This document shows positions 49,126 to 58,988 of a stretch of DNA of 58,988 nucleotides, piece after piece. A model generated the notes under the pieces. That model had not been told where the DNA came from and ran no database searches. It saw nothing but the letters and a program-made list of their open reading frames with translations. The stretch comes from an uncultured bacterium (GTDB lineage: Bacteria > Verrucomicrobiota > Kiritimatiellia > RFP12 > UBA1067). Position 1 is the stretch's first letter. Each line of letters begins with the position of its first letter. The position numbers were made by a program, and so were the translations under genes. Location: positions 1 to 58,988 of the forward strand of contig CACZDG010000004.1 in the NCBI GenBank assembly GCA_902779865.1, written 5' to 3'.

Positions 49126-52100
49126 ATGAAGAATAGAGTTTTATTGGCATTTATCGCCAGTGTTACCGCGTGTGCAACGTACGCGGAAGAGGTCACGCCC
49201 GCCATGGCGTTGGCCGCTGCCGACGCTTGGGCCGAGCGCAACGCGCAGTTCGAGACCGGCAACAACGCGACGAACGTAATCACAGTCTGCGACACCAACG
49301 CCGCGCAGACAGTCCTGTGGCATCAGGTGTCGATGGCCGGCGGCGGCTGCTTGATCATTGCGCCCGTCACTGAAATCGAGCCTGTTATCATGGCGCTTGA
49401 ACGCGATCCCGGTGAACTGCCTGCGGCGCATCCGCTACACGGGATCCTCACGCTGGATATGCGCGGTCGTCTCCGCTTTCTGAACCTCTACCCGGAAAAC
49501 GCACCGTCCTCCGGCGGCAGGCTGCGCCTCGCGGCATCGTCATCGAGCGAGCCAGAGGAGGATGAAGAAAAGGCTGCACACAAGGAGGTGGTGCGTCAGG
49601 AATGGGCGGAGCAGCAGCAGTCGAAATGGGAGAAGCTCCGTGCGCCCCGCAAGGGCGGCAAGGCGCGCCTCGGCGCAGACCTCACGAAAGCGGCACCCGA
49701 TAGCGAGATGAAGTACAAGATCGTTTTGCCGGGCTTTGAGCCGAGTGGCAAGCTCACGCACTGGAACCAGGGCGGCGGCGTTTACAACATGTACACGCCG
49801 GGTGGCGTGCCGTGCGGCTGCGTGGCCACTGCGGCGGCGGCGATGATGGAGTACTTCCATGTTGGTGAAAAAGCAGGGCAGGAAATCGAAACTGGGAAGG
49901 CAGACGCGGGTACCACTTACCTGGGAAAAGCTTACGCGAGCAAGACGAAAGGCGGCAAGTACGACTGGGCAAATGCAAATTCAGAGCTTTACGGCCGCGT
50001 GGCATACGATGCGGGCGTTGCCGTAGGAATGGGCTGGAACGTGGGGGGGTCTGGCGCATCGGAGATGGCCACGGCCAAGGCGCTTGTGGAGTATTTTGGC
50101 TTCCAGGAAGCCCGTTACGTGGACAGTCCCAGACCAGACCAGTACGAAAAACTCATCTACGCCCAATGCCGTTCTGGTGCGCCGGTCGGCATGGGCATCC
50201 ATAAAAGCCAAGGCGGCTCTGGACACTCCGTCGTTGCGGTCGGCTACGGCATAGACGACGACGACGTGGAGCGCGTTCGCGTGTTCCTCGGCTGGGGTGG
50301 ATCGGGCGACGGCTGGTACGCGCTCCCGTACATCAACACCAAGAGTACGCTCGAAGGCGAAGAAGACCTCTACGACATCCTGGACGGCATCATCACGATG
50401 ATCGGCTACGAGAACGACAACGTCGTGCCCGTTTTCGGACGGCTGCTTCCCTACATCAATCCGCCCATGACGATCGGCGGCGTCGAGTACAGCCACGAGA
50501 AAGACGGAGACTTCTTTGACAACATCTTCACCGACGGCTTCTTCGGCGCACGCGTTTCCGCTGCCGGAACGCAGGCGAATAAACAGGTTGAACTTTCCTG
50601 CGCGGGCAAATCGGGCAGCGTGACCATTGGCCCGGCCGCAAGCAAGAACTCATCTTATATAAGTAGCGGCGACGCCATCTGCAAGTGGGTGCCCGATCCA
50701 ATCTTCTTCCCGCTTCTCAATTCCGAGGTGGCGTTGAGCTTCGCGGATGCGCGGGAGAAGTGCATCGCGTCGTTTGAGACGACAACGAACAAGCCTGTCT
50801 TTGCCTTCAGCGGAAGCTGGGGCGAACCGGCCACCGACGCCGCCTGGAACTACCTGTATTGGCTGGATACGGAAGCGGACGACGCGACGAAGGAGGCCTT
50901 CACCAACAAGTACATCGTCCTGTGCATCCCGTACAGTCTGGGGCTCTCCTCCGAGTCCGACGGCAAGCCGTCCCTCGCCCTGTTCGACGGACGCGCCATT
51001 TCCGCAGACGAGAACAAGATGTGGTCGTTCTACAACGGACGCCTTTCGTACTGGACGATCGGCAGCGCGAAGTACACGAACGACGTGGACGGCGCGGGCT
51101 TCCCCTACACGAACGTGGTTGAAACCGTTGACGGCCCGTATGTGACGTATTCCTACACGAACGTGATTGACGGCGTAAGCGGCGAGGGCATTGAGTACGT
51201 GACGGGCGAATTGATCACGAACGAATTGATCCGCGTGATGGAGGTGGGTCTCACGAACTTCCTCGAAAGGGCGTCCGGCATCACGCTTGCGGTGGAGGCT
51301 GCGGGCTTCACGAACACCGTCTCGGAGATGACCGGCGCGGCCGGCATCGGGGTGACGGGGATGTACGAAGGTTCCGACAGGCCTGGCCATGCTGATCCCG
51401 ACTACGGACTCTACGAAAACATATACACCAACGGAACGACCATCGCGATATCTGCGCCCGCGTTCGCCACGAACGCCGCCGGGAACGTCGAGTTCGCGTG
51501 CCGCGGCTACCTTCTTTCATCGACCAACACGCCCGAAGTAGTGACGAACCTTGACACCACGGCCTTGACGCTCGCCCCCATCCGCAACGGCGCCTACACG
51601 GTCACGTGGCTATGGGAGACCAACGCCGTTAAGATCACGCGGGAGATTGCCTACGGATCGGGGACCGGCACCATTACGCCCGACAAGGGCGACAACGACT
51701 GGTACAAGGTCGGAGAAGTCGTCACCTTCACCGCCACCGGGGCACAGGGGAACATGACGACCATCCATACGTTTAATAGCTGGGTAGTAGACGGCGTGTT
51801 CTGGGAGGATGACGAGTATTCCGAATCTGGGAACATGCTGGTAATGAAGGCGACACACCCCGCGAACATAAGGGCTTCGTTCGACAAGGGGGCCACAACC
51901 AAAACTGGATCGTTCAACCTGACGGTGAAGAACTACGGCATCAAAGACGGCGACCCCGTGCCGAAAACATTCGTTGGCGGCACCGAGCTTCCATACGATA
52001 CGGTCACGAATCTCAGTCGGGTTTCTACGGACGTCAGACTTGAAACGAATTTTGACGGCACTGGACGGCCGTGCCTTGGGTGGCGGCTCATCGATGACGA

Positions 52101-52944
52101 CGGTATGGTGCGCTGTGCCATGTACGATCTCGGCGTGGTTGCCGTGCCGACCAATTTCGTCAATGCCTCCCTGGATGGCAACAATGTGCTCTTGCAGGGC
52201 AATGGCGGTGGGCTTGCCATCTACGGCAATGACATCGTCGATCCGAGTACGGGAAAGATCGTCAAGGAGGAGGAAGGCTTCAGGCTCTACGAAAGGGGCG
52301 AAACGAGTCCGCTGTCGTGGGTCGGCGTGAATCCGAACATCTACGGCATCACGAACGGCGCGTCGGTCACGCTCGAGTGGCTGTGGGATATCCCAATGGA
52401 GCCGGATGATGACACAACGTTTGACATCGCATGGAACGATACGCTGGACAATCTCCACGTCGGCGACGTGACGAACCTTCTTTCCAAGGCGGAAATGGAG
52501 GAATTGGGCGTGGAGCTGGACGACCTCACCGTGACCGCGCCGGTTGGTTGGATCGCCACGAAGTCGTTGGACGCCGACGGCAACGCCATCGCCACGCTCA
52601 CGCGTGACGACGCGGCCCTCTCCGTCGCGATGGACACCTGCACGCTCACGATATTCTCCAACGACGACGGCTCCGGCAAGTGCACCGTCCAGGCCGATAT
52701 CACGCATGCCCTGCGCGGATTCTGGTACGTGCTCTATGGCTCCGACGACCTCGCCACATGGACGCCAGTCGCTTCCGGCACATACGAATCAGGCACGCCC
52801 GCCGCGCAGGGGCAGGGGACGGTGGACATTCCCGTCACACCCGTTACGCTTTCAATCGTCGTCACGCCCGGCGATTCCGGCGCCGGCGCCAAACGCTTCT
52901 ACAAGGTCGTTACCGGCGCAACTAACACACCACTCAATGAGTGA
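49126..52944 (+). CDS. Secreted C10-family (streptopain-like) cysteine protease with repeat modules
   Basis: 1272 residues. A signal peptide (residues 1-20) is followed by a Spi-type propeptide (residues 22-110) and an acidic linker. The peptidase domain holds the catalytic Cys232 in CGCVATAAAAMMEYF and His367 in GSGHSVVAVGYG, with downstream VFLGWGGSGDGWYALPYIN. Residues about 545-660 look like a thioredoxin-fold module (KPVFAFSGSWGEPATDAAWNYLYW) but without a CxxC. A divergent InlB-type repeat (EIAYGSGTGTITPDKGDNDW) near residue 845 and a C-terminal module ending in a GAGAKRFYKVV segment complete it. Relatives digest host or microbial proteins. It is followed 20 bases later by a giant adhesin-like gene, probably co-transcribed. 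Confidence 0.87.
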   Translation: MKNRVLLAFIASVTACATYAEEVTPAMALAAADAWAERNAQFETGNNATNVITVCDTNAAQTVLWHQVSMAGGGCLIIAPVTEIEPVIMALERDPGELPAAHPLHGILTLDMRGRLRFLNLYPENAPSSGGRLRLAASSSSEPEEDEEKAAHKEVVRQEWAEQQQSKWEKLRAPRKGGKARLGADLTKAAPDSEMKYKIVLPGFEPSGKLTHWNQGGGVYNMYTPGGVPCGCVATAAAAMMEYFHVGEKAGQEIETGKADAGTTYLGKAYASKTKGGKYDWANANSELYGRVAYDAGVAVGMGWNVGGSGASEMATAKALVEYFGFQEARYVDSPRPDQYEKLIYAQCRSGAPVGMGIHKSQGGSGHSVVAVGYGIDDDDVERVRVFLGWGGSGDGWYALPYINTKSTLEGEEDLYDILDGIITMIGYENDNVVPVFGRLLPYINPPMTIGGVEYSHEKDGDFFDNIFTDGFFGARVSAAGTQANKQVELSCAGKSGSVTIGPAASKNSSYISSGDAICKWVPDPIFFPLLNSEVALSFADAREKCIASFETTTNKPVFAFSGSWGEPATDAAWNYLYWLDTEADDATKEAFTNKYIVLCIPYSLGLSSESDGKPSLALFDGRAISADENKMWSFYNGRLSYWTIGSAKYTNDVDGAGFPYTNVVETVDGPYVTYSYTNVIDGVSGEGIEYVTGELITNELIRVMEVGLTNFLERASGITLAVEAAGFTNTVSEMTGAAGIGVTGMYEGSDRPGHADPDYGLYENIYTNGTTIAISAPAFATNAAGNVEFACRGYLLSSTNTPEVVTNLDTTALTLAPIRNGAYTVTWLWETNAVKITREIAYGSGTGTITPDKGDNDWYKVGEVVTFTATGAQGNMTTIHTFNSWVVDGVFWEDDEYSESGNMLVMKATHPANIRASFDKGATTKTGSFNLTVKNYGIKDGDPVPKTFVGGTELPYDTVTNLSRVSTDVRLETNFDGTGRPCLGWRLIDDDGMVRCAMYDLGVVAVPTNFVNASLDGNNVLLQGNGGGLAIYGNDIVDPSTGKIVKEEEGFRLYERGETSPLSWVGVNPNIYGITNGASVTLEWLWDIPMEPDDDTTFDIAWNDTLDNLHVGDVTNLLSKAEMEELGVELDDLTVTAPVGWIATKSLDADGNAIATLTRDDAALSVAMDTCTLTIFSNDDGSGKCTVQADITHALRGFWYVLYGSDDLATWTPVASGTYESGTPAAQGQGTVDIPVTPVTLSIVVTPGDSGAGAKRFYKVVTGATNTPLNE

Positions 52945-52964
52945 AAACAGGAGGTGAAGCCATA

Positions 52965-55900
52965 ATGCGTCTGACTTCCATTTTTGTTTTGCTGTCGGCC
53001 GCATTGGCGGCCTTCACGGCAAGGGGCATTACGGTCAATGCGACCGTTGATTCGCGCATAGAATCTGTAAAGTTGACTGCCACGTTATCGGACAGTCTGA
53101 CCCAGATCATGGGACCCGTTGGCAGAAACGGGAGTGATACATGGACGGCCTGGGCGATTGACACTGCCTACACGCCCGCCTTCTCTGGCGTGCCAGCGGG
53201 TTATACCGCCCGTTGGAAAGTGACGGTAAACGGCGTTGGTGTTTTGTCCGGCGGGGCGGGCAATTCCATTACGCTTCAACAGTCCCACGCTGGCTGTACG
53301 CTGAGCTTCTACGCAGCCCCCGCTACATACACGATCACATTCGATCGGCAGCCCGGCAGCGGTGGCACGGCATCCACCACTGCCACCTACGGCGCACCGA
53401 TGCCATCAATCACCCCTCCCACCCGCACCGGCTACGAGTTCTGCTCCTACACCAATTCTCAAGGCATTTCGTACTACAACGCCGACGGCACGAGCGCAGC
53501 CAATTGGAACATCACCTCGGGCGCCACTCTCTACGCCCAGTGGAAGGCATCGGAGCAAATCATCACCTTTGATCGGCAGCTTGGCACTGGCGGCACTACT
53601 TCCACAAACGCCACCTATGACGCGCCGATGCCCACCATCACCCCTCCCATCCGCCCTGGCTACGAGTTTTGCTCCTACAATACCGCGCCCAACGGCGGCG
53701 GCACGCAATACTACAACGCCGACGGCTCCAGCGCGCGCACGTGGGACAAGACCGAGGCCACCACCCTCTATGCCTATTGGGCCGTGATCACCAACACCGT
53801 ATCCCTCAACCCGCAAGGCGGCATAAACGGCACCACTTCCATCACGGCCACCTACGCATCCCCGATGCCACCGATTACGCTTCCCGAGCGTCCCGGTTTC
53901 AAGTTCCACGCTTACTTCAATGAGCGCGGAGGTACAGGCACACGGTACTACAACGCCAAGGGAGCCAGTGCGCGCAAGTGGGATCAGACCACCAATGCCA
54001 CCCTCTACGCATATTGGATTGAAATCCCAGCACCTCCACCCCCTCCGCCGGATGATCCAGAACCACCAAGCACCTACACCGTCACTCTTGATCCTCAGGG
54101 CGGCAGCGGCGGCACAGAATCGGTCACTGCCACCAACGGTGTTGCAATGCCCTCCATCACCCCTCCCACTCGCCTAGGCTACGAGTTTTGCTCCTACACC
54201 AACTCCACCGGTGTGGCATACTACAACGCCGATGGCACCAGCGCGACCAATTGGAATATCGCAGCAGATACCACCCTCTACGCATCTTGGAAGTTGGTGC
54301 GGGTGCCTGGAGTGCTCGCAGTTGCGCTTGACGCGCTGGATCTAGAGTTCACCACATTTGGCACGGTCGGTCCTTCGGGGCTATGGAATGAGACAAAAAC
54401 CAACTACAACTGGGGTGTAACTGATTTCGCGGACGGTGGCGAGAGCTCCGCGCGGAGCGGGGAGTTGCCAGCATCGACACCGGAATCTGTAAGAGAGGAC
54501 ATAGTATATTGCTCGTGGTTGACCACAACAGTGACCAATGGGCCTGGCGTATTGTCATTCTCGTGGAAGTGCGCCGCCAAGGAACTTAAAGATCCTGGAG
54601 GGTTGATAGAAAAATATTACGGCGACACCTTCCGCTTTGGCGTTGTTGCAGACGGTCTGTTTTCGGAGTTGCCCGATGTCGCATATTTGAGCGGCGAGAC
54701 CGAATGGCTGCGCGTTGTATATACTAACGATGTAGCAGGCAGCGTTACGTTCGCATGGGTGTTCATGTACAGCGACTATGTTGGGCGTAATTTCAACAAC
54801 GGCGGCGGCACTGGCTGGGTTGATCGCGTTGAGTGGAAACCGTTTTCTGACGAGCCGCCTCCAGGCACCGACCCTGATCCCGTGGTGACGCAGCAGGTTT
54901 GGACTGTAACGTTCGATGCGCAGGATGGTACTATCGCCGAGGTTGATGCGACGCGATCCATTACGAACGGGTGCGAGGTAGGCACGCTTCCGACGGCAAC
55001 GAAGGACGGCTATAATTTCCTCGGCTGGTTCACCGATCAGGATACCGGCAACCAAGTGACGAATACAACGCCAATCACGACTAACGTAACGTTCTACGCG
55101 CATTGGAATAAGCACAATGATGATCCGTCTCCAGGCACCGACCCAGATCCCGTGGTGACGCAGCAAGTTTGGACTGTGACGTTTGATCCGAAGGGCGGTA
55201 CTGTCGCTGAGAGGGAGCGTTCCGTTACGAATGGTTGCGCGGTAGGCACGCTTCCGACGGCGACAAAGACTGGTTACAGAGGTGGAGACTGGTACACCGC
55301 GTCTGATGGCGGTAGCAAAGTATCGGCATCGACGGTGATTACGAATGACGTGATTTTCTACGCGCATTGGAATGCGGAAACGTTTACGGTTAAGTTCAAC
55401 AGGAACCATTATCCGGACGATGAAAGATATACGTCCTTGAAGTGGACATACGGCTCCAGTCTCACATCCTCACTCTCTCCTTCTGCGCATGAGCGTGACG
55501 GCTATGATTTTCTAGGTTACTTTACTGCACGTGAGGGCGGTACGCAGTACATCAATGCGGATAGTACGAGCACAACATGGAACATCCCCTCCAACACCAC
55601 CCTCTACGCGCACTGGGCACCGATTCAATACAGCATTTCGTTCGACGCCAACGCAACCGATGCCACAGGCAATATGGAGCCGATGGCCTGCACCTACGAC
55701 GTGCCGACCAACCTGACATCATGCTCATTCACGCGCACGGGCTACGGCTTCGCGGGTTGGACGAACAGTGTAGGCACTACGTTTGCTGACGGCGCAGTAG
55801 TATCGAACCTTACTAAGACCGCCAACGAAACTGTGACCCTCTACGCGCAGTGGACAGGGAAAACTTACACGGTCTATTTCAATGATGGCAGCGGCTCGTC

Positions 55901-58900
55901 TCCCTCCAGCATAACCTACGGCGATCCTCTTGCGACCATTCCCACGCGCGAGGGCTACGCCTTCGGCGGATACTTCACTCAATCCGATGGTAAAGGAACG
56001 CAGTGCTACAACGCGAATGGCAACATGACGGAATCAGTTGCCGAAGCGACAATATCTGGTGCCACGCTCTACGCCTACTGGATGGCCAATGCTTACACGG
56101 TGACGTTCGATGCGAACGGCGGCGAAGGCGGCTGGAGCAGCAACTTGACGTGCGGTGCAACGCTCACAGCGCCGACGGTAACGAAGACGGGCTACAGCTT
56201 CGCCGGCTGGTCGCCGAAGGTGCCAGACAACGTTCCGGCGAGCAACGCCACCTACATTGCGCAATGGAATATCAATCAGTACACGATCACGTTCGACACC
56301 GACGGCGGCTCTGAGATCGATTCGATCACACAGAACTACGATACACCCATCACTGCACTTACCGATCCAACGAAGACGGGCTATACATTCGCCGGATGGA
56401 ATCCTGCCGTTCCTACGAGGATGCCAGCCGAAAACAAGACGGTGACAGCGCAGTGGACGCCAAATACTTACACGGTCACGTTCAACCCCAACGGCGCTGA
56501 CGGTGATGATTCGATGGCTGCGATGTCCTGCACCTACGACGTGCCGACCAACCTGCCATCGTGCGACTTCACGTGCGCGGGCTACGACTTCGCCGGCTGG
56601 ACCACGAACGGCGCCGAAGGTGCGGTTCAGTTCCTGGACGGTGCGCTCGTCTCGAACCTGACGGCGGCAGTCGATGGAACCGTCGCCATGTACGCCTGCT
56701 GGACCGCCACTGTAGATGCCGTGTCCGCCGCGCTTGCTGAAGCGGTGGACGCTCCTAGCTTGGAGTTTGAGACCAGGGGTAGTATTGTTAATGGTGAAGA
56801 GGAATTGCCGACCAATGCCGACTGGTTTGCGCAGGCCGATTGCTACGATGCCCCCGGAACGAGCGCCGCGCAGAGCGGGGCGCTGCCGACTGACACCAAA
56901 GGCGGGTATAGTTATATTTCATGGCTGACTATGACCGTTACGGGGAAGGGCGTATTGTCCTTCTCCTGGAGGTGCGACGCCAAACAGCGGATACAGGGAG
57001 AAGAGTGGTCCGATAAGAAACTTTACGGCAACGTACTTCGCTTCGGCCGTCTTGAAGGGAACAGCTTGACGGCAGTTGCCGAGGTGCCAGAACTGGAAGG
57101 TCACACCGGATGGCAGCATGCCGCCTACACGAAAACGACGGACGGTGCGGAAAATGTTGCGTGGGCGTTCATGTACGAAGATGGCGGCTATGGTAACGGC
57201 GGCGGTACCGGCTACGTGGACCACGTGACGTGGAGCCCCGGCTACGAAGTTACGCTCGATCGGCAGGGCGGCAGCGGCGGCACCGAGTCGGTGATAGCCA
57301 TCACAAATGCCGCGATGCCAGCGATTACTATCCCATCACGCCCCGGCTACGAGTTTTGCTCCTACACCAATGCTCAAGGCGTTTCTTACTACGACCGCTA
57401 TGGTGCAAGCGCGGCCAACTGGAACCTTACTTCCGACACCACGCTCTACGCGCAGTGGCAGCCGAATACTTACGAAGTGGCATTCCACGCGAATGGCGGT
57501 ACTGGCGATGCGTATTCAATGATCTGCACCTACGACGTACCGACCAACCTCACGGATTGCGTGTTCGAGTGCGAGGGCTATGGCTTTGCCGGATGGGCAA
57601 CCAATGGCGTGGATGAAGTGGTGTTCACGAACTGCGAGGAGGTGTTGAACCTCGCTACCGGCGGCGTTGTGCGGCTCTACGCCCAGTGGGTGCCAAAAAA
57701 TTACACGATCACACTTGCTGGCAATTATGAAGGTGGTGATTTGGTTTCTACGATTTCTGTACAATACGGCTCTGACATGATAAGGGTATATCCACGTGTC
57801 CGCAGGGGTTACGATCTTCTAGGTTACTTTACGGCACCAGAAGGCGGCAAGCAATATTTTGATGCGGATGGAAATGGTGTGTGCTCGTGGGATATTCCTT
57901 CGAACACCACCCTCTACGCGCAGTGGACGCCTTGCACCTACATGGTCAAGCTCGATCCCCAGCTGGGCAGTGGTGGCACCACTACCACCAACGCCACATA
58001 CGACGCAGCTATGCCAACGATCATCCCACCCGAGCGCCCCGGCTACGAGTTTTGCTCCTACACCAATGCTCAAGGCGTTTCTTATTACGACCGCTATGGT
58101 GCAAGCTCGGCCAACTGGAACCTTACCTCCGACGCCACCCTCTACGCGCAATGGACGCCTCGCACCTACACCATCACGCTCGATCCGCAGGACGGCAGCG
58201 GCGACACCACTTCCACCAACGCCACATATGACGCGGCGATGCCTACGATCACTCATCCCGAGCGCCCCGGCTACGAGTTTTGCTCCTACACCAATGCTCA
58301 AGGTGTTTCGTACTACAACGCCTCCGGCGAGAGCGAGCACAATTGGGATGTGGATGGCGATGCGCAGCTCTACGCGCAGTGGTCGCCGATTCAATACAGC
58401 ATTTCTTTCAACGCCAACGCCGCCGACGCCACTGGCGGCATGTCCCCAATGACCTCCTGCACGTACGACGTGCCGACCAACCTGACTCAGTGCGCATTCG
58501 AGCGCACTGACTACGAGTTTACCGGTTGGGCCACGAACGCGGCGGGCCCGGCGGTATTCGCCGACAGAGCGACGGTGAGCAATCTGACTGCAACCGCCAA
58601 CGCGGAGGTGGAGCTGTTTGCATGCTGGTCCGTCACGCTTGCGGCGGCAGTTGATGCTCCCGGACTGGAGTTCGAGACGAAGGGCACGGTTGGGTCTTTT
58701 GGCCACTATGACGAAGCCCCGACCAATGCCGACTGGTTTGCGCAGGCTGATTGCTACGAGGAGCCTGGAACGAGCGCCGTACAGAGCGGGGCGCTGCCGA
58801 CGGGCGGCTATAGCGGGTATAGCTACGTCTCTTGGCTGACTACGACCATCACAGGGAAGGGCGTTTTGTCCTTCTCGTGGAGGTGCGATGCAAAGTCGCG

Positions 58901-58988
58901 GGCTGAACACGATTATGAATATTGGGGCGATGTATTCCGCTTCGGCCGCCTTGAAGGGAACAGCTTGACGGCAGTTGCCGATGTGCCG
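52965..58988 (+). CDS. Giant secreted InlB/Listeria-Bacteroides-repeat protein, 3' partial
   Basis: This frame opens at the ATG at 52965 behind a strong AGGAGGTG site and has no stop up to the window end, giving at least 2008 codons. It starts with a signal peptide (MRLTSIFVLLSAALAAFTARG). Most of it is about 70-residue InlB B-repeat (Flg_new) units, recognised by GGSGGT, a GYEFCSYTN-like turn, YYNADG and LYAQW; many copies hold a single Cys. At least three copies of a larger beta module interrupt them, near 54316-54831, 56713-57236 and 58624 onward (LEFET, LSFSW, GNSLTAVAEVP). Short frames in other registers here are shadows. It is most likely a cell-surface adhesin; the C-terminal anchor is outside the window. 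Confidence 0.9.
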   Translation, partial: MRLTSIFVLLSAALAAFTARGITVNATVDSRIESVKLTATLSDSLTQIMGPVGRNGSDTWTAWAIDTAYTPAFSGVPAGYTARWKVTVNGVGVLSGGAGNSITLQQSHAGCTLSFYAAPATYTITFDRQPGSGGTASTTATYGAPMPSITPPTRTGYEFCSYTNSQGISYYNADGTSAANWNITSGATLYAQWKASEQIITFDRQLGTGGTTSTNATYDAPMPTITPPIRPGYEFCSYNTAPNGGGTQYYNADGSSARTWDKTEATTLYAYWAVITNTVSLNPQGGINGTTSITATYASPMPPITLPERPGFKFHAYFNERGGTGTRYYNAKGASARKWDQTTNATLYAYWIEIPAPPPPPPDDPEPPSTYTVTLDPQGGSGGTESVTATNGVAMPSITPPTRLGYEFCSYTNSTGVAYYNADGTSATNWNIAADTTLYASWKLVRVPGVLAVALDALDLEFTTFGTVGPSGLWNETKTNYNWGVTDFADGGESSARSGELPASTPESVREDIVYCSWLTTTVTNGPGVLSFSWKCAAKELKDPGGLIEKYYGDTFRFGVVADGLFSELPDVAYLSGETEWLRVVYTNDVAGSVTFAWVFMYSDYVGRNFNNGGGTGWVDRVEWKPFSDEPPPGTDPDPVVTQQVWTVTFDAQDGTIAEVDATRSITNGCEVGTLPTATKDGYNFLGWFTDQDTGNQVTNTTPITTNVTFYAHWNKHNDDPSPGTDPDPVVTQQVWTVTFDPKGGTVAERERSVTNGCAVGTLPTATKTGYRGGDWYTASDGGSKVSASTVITNDVIFYAHWNAETFTVKFNRNHYPDDERYTSLKWTYGSSLTSSLSPSAHERDGYDFLGYFTAREGGTQYINADSTSTTWNIPSNTTLYAHWAPIQYSISFDANATDATGNMEPMACTYDVPTNLTSCSFTRTGYGFAGWTNSVGTTFADGAVVSNLTKTANETVTLYAQWTGKTYTVYFNDGSGSSPSSITYGDPLATIPTREGYAFGGYFTQSDGKGTQCYNANGNMTESVAEATISGATLYAYWMANAYTVTFDANGGEGGWSSNLTCGATLTAPTVTKTGYSFAGWSPKVPDNVPASNATYIAQWNINQYTITFDTDGGSEIDSITQNYDTPITALTDPTKTGYTFAGWNPAVPTRMPAENKTVTAQWTPNTYTVTFNPNGADGDDSMAAMSCTYDVPTNLPSCDFTCAGYDFAGWTTNGAEGAVQFLDGALVSNLTAAVDGTVAMYACWTATVDAVSAALAEAVDAPSLEFETRGSIVNGEEELPTNADWFAQADCYDAPGTSAAQSGALPTDTKGGYSYISWLTMTVTGKGVLSFSWRCDAKQRIQGEEWSDKKLYGNVLRFGRLEGNSLTAVAEVPELEGHTGWQHAAYTKTTDGAENVAWAFMYEDGGYGNGGGTGYVDHVTWSPGYEVTLDRQGGSGGTESVIAITNAAMPAITIPSRPGYEFCSYTNAQGVSYYDRYGASAANWNLTSDTTLYAQWQPNTYEVAFHANGGTGDAYSMICTYDVPTNLTDCVFECEGYGFAGWATNGVDEVVFTNCEEVLNLATGGVVRLYAQWVPKNYTITLAGNYEGGDLVSTISVQYGSDMIRVYPRVRRGYDLLGYFTAPEGGKQYFDADGNGVCSWDIPSNTTLYAQWTPCTYMVKLDPQLGSGGTTTTNATYDAAMPTIIPPERPGYEFCSYTNAQGVSYYDRYGASSANWNLTSDATLYAQWTPRTYTITLDPQDGSGDTTSTNATYDAAMPTITHPERPGYEFCSYTNAQGVSYYNASGESEHNWDVDGDAQLYAQWSPIQYSISFNANAADATGGMSPMTSCTYDVPTNLTQCAFERTDYEFTGWATNAAGPAVFADRATVSNLTATANAEVELFACWSVTLAAAVDAPGLEFETKGTVGSFGHYDEAPTNADWFAQADCYEEPGTSAVQSGALPTGGYSGYSYVSWLTTTITGKGVLSFSWRCDAKSRAEHDYEYWGDVFRFGRLEGNSLTAVADVP

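Overview
The window looks like chromosome from a GC-rich, Gram-negative, host-associated bacterium of the PVC group, most likely a Kiritimatiellota (gut/rumen) lineage. That placement is inferred from a recurring set: Tat-signal Gfo/Idh/MocA oxidoreductases paired with DUF1080 proteins (two pairs), a fused SecDF, a MetX-MetW fusion, large secreted InlB/Listeria-Bacteroides-repeat proteins with a C10 protease, and a bile-acid-type symporter inside an efflux operon. No rRNA is present, so the assignment rests on gene content only.

Layout. 1-7.4 kb is an accessory region: a phage-like string (HD phosphohydrolase, unknown, serine recombinase, GemA-like protein), a minus-strand sigma factor, an orphan gene, a primase-polymerase/RepA-like ATPase, and an orphan gene bracketed by two arrays of a 32-bp dyad repeated every 57-59 bp. 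7.5-10.0 kb is a four-gene signalling cassette (DRTGG, CBS+HATPase, DRTGG, PHP). 10.0-16.9 kb (minus) is secDF, metX-metW, DUF1080 and Gfo/Idh/MocA. 17.0-19.4 kb (minus) is a small operon of a coiled-coil membrane protein, a 57-aa lipoprotein, an RluA-type pseudouridine synthase and a small membrane protein. 19.5-28.6 kb (minus) is an RND efflux operon led by a TetR regulator, with superoxide dismutase, acyl-ACP thioesterase and a BASS transporter inserted between pump genes.

28.6-39.2 kb is visibly AT-richer and looks origin-proximal. Transcription diverges at 28.64/29.03 kb. mnmG carries an in-frame insert of about 310 residues whose DNA contains two identical 18-bp parS-like palindromes. 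It is followed by a CPA2 antiporter-EIIA fusion, dnaA, dnaN, an RlmL-like methyltransferase, and a cluster of DnaA-box-like 9-mers that overlaps the end of the methyltransferase gene and sits just upstream of an XRE/zinc-ribbon regulator. Several genes here have a -10 element only 6-10 bases before the start codon and no Shine-Dalgarno, suggesting leaderless mRNAs.

39.2-59.0 kb (plus) holds the second Gfo/DUF1080 pair, a minus-strand tRNA-Thr(CGT), a secreted repeat protein, rpsT, pgk, rpoZ-smpB-D-aminoacylase, a secreted C10 protease, and a giant secreted InlB-repeat protein still open at the window end.

The most interesting items are the parS-like sites inside the MnmG insert, the paired dyad arrays around an unknown gene, the DnaA-box cluster within a coding end, and the efflux operon that appears to join bile, redox and fatty-acid functions. 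All functions are inferred from reading the sequence; no searches were run.
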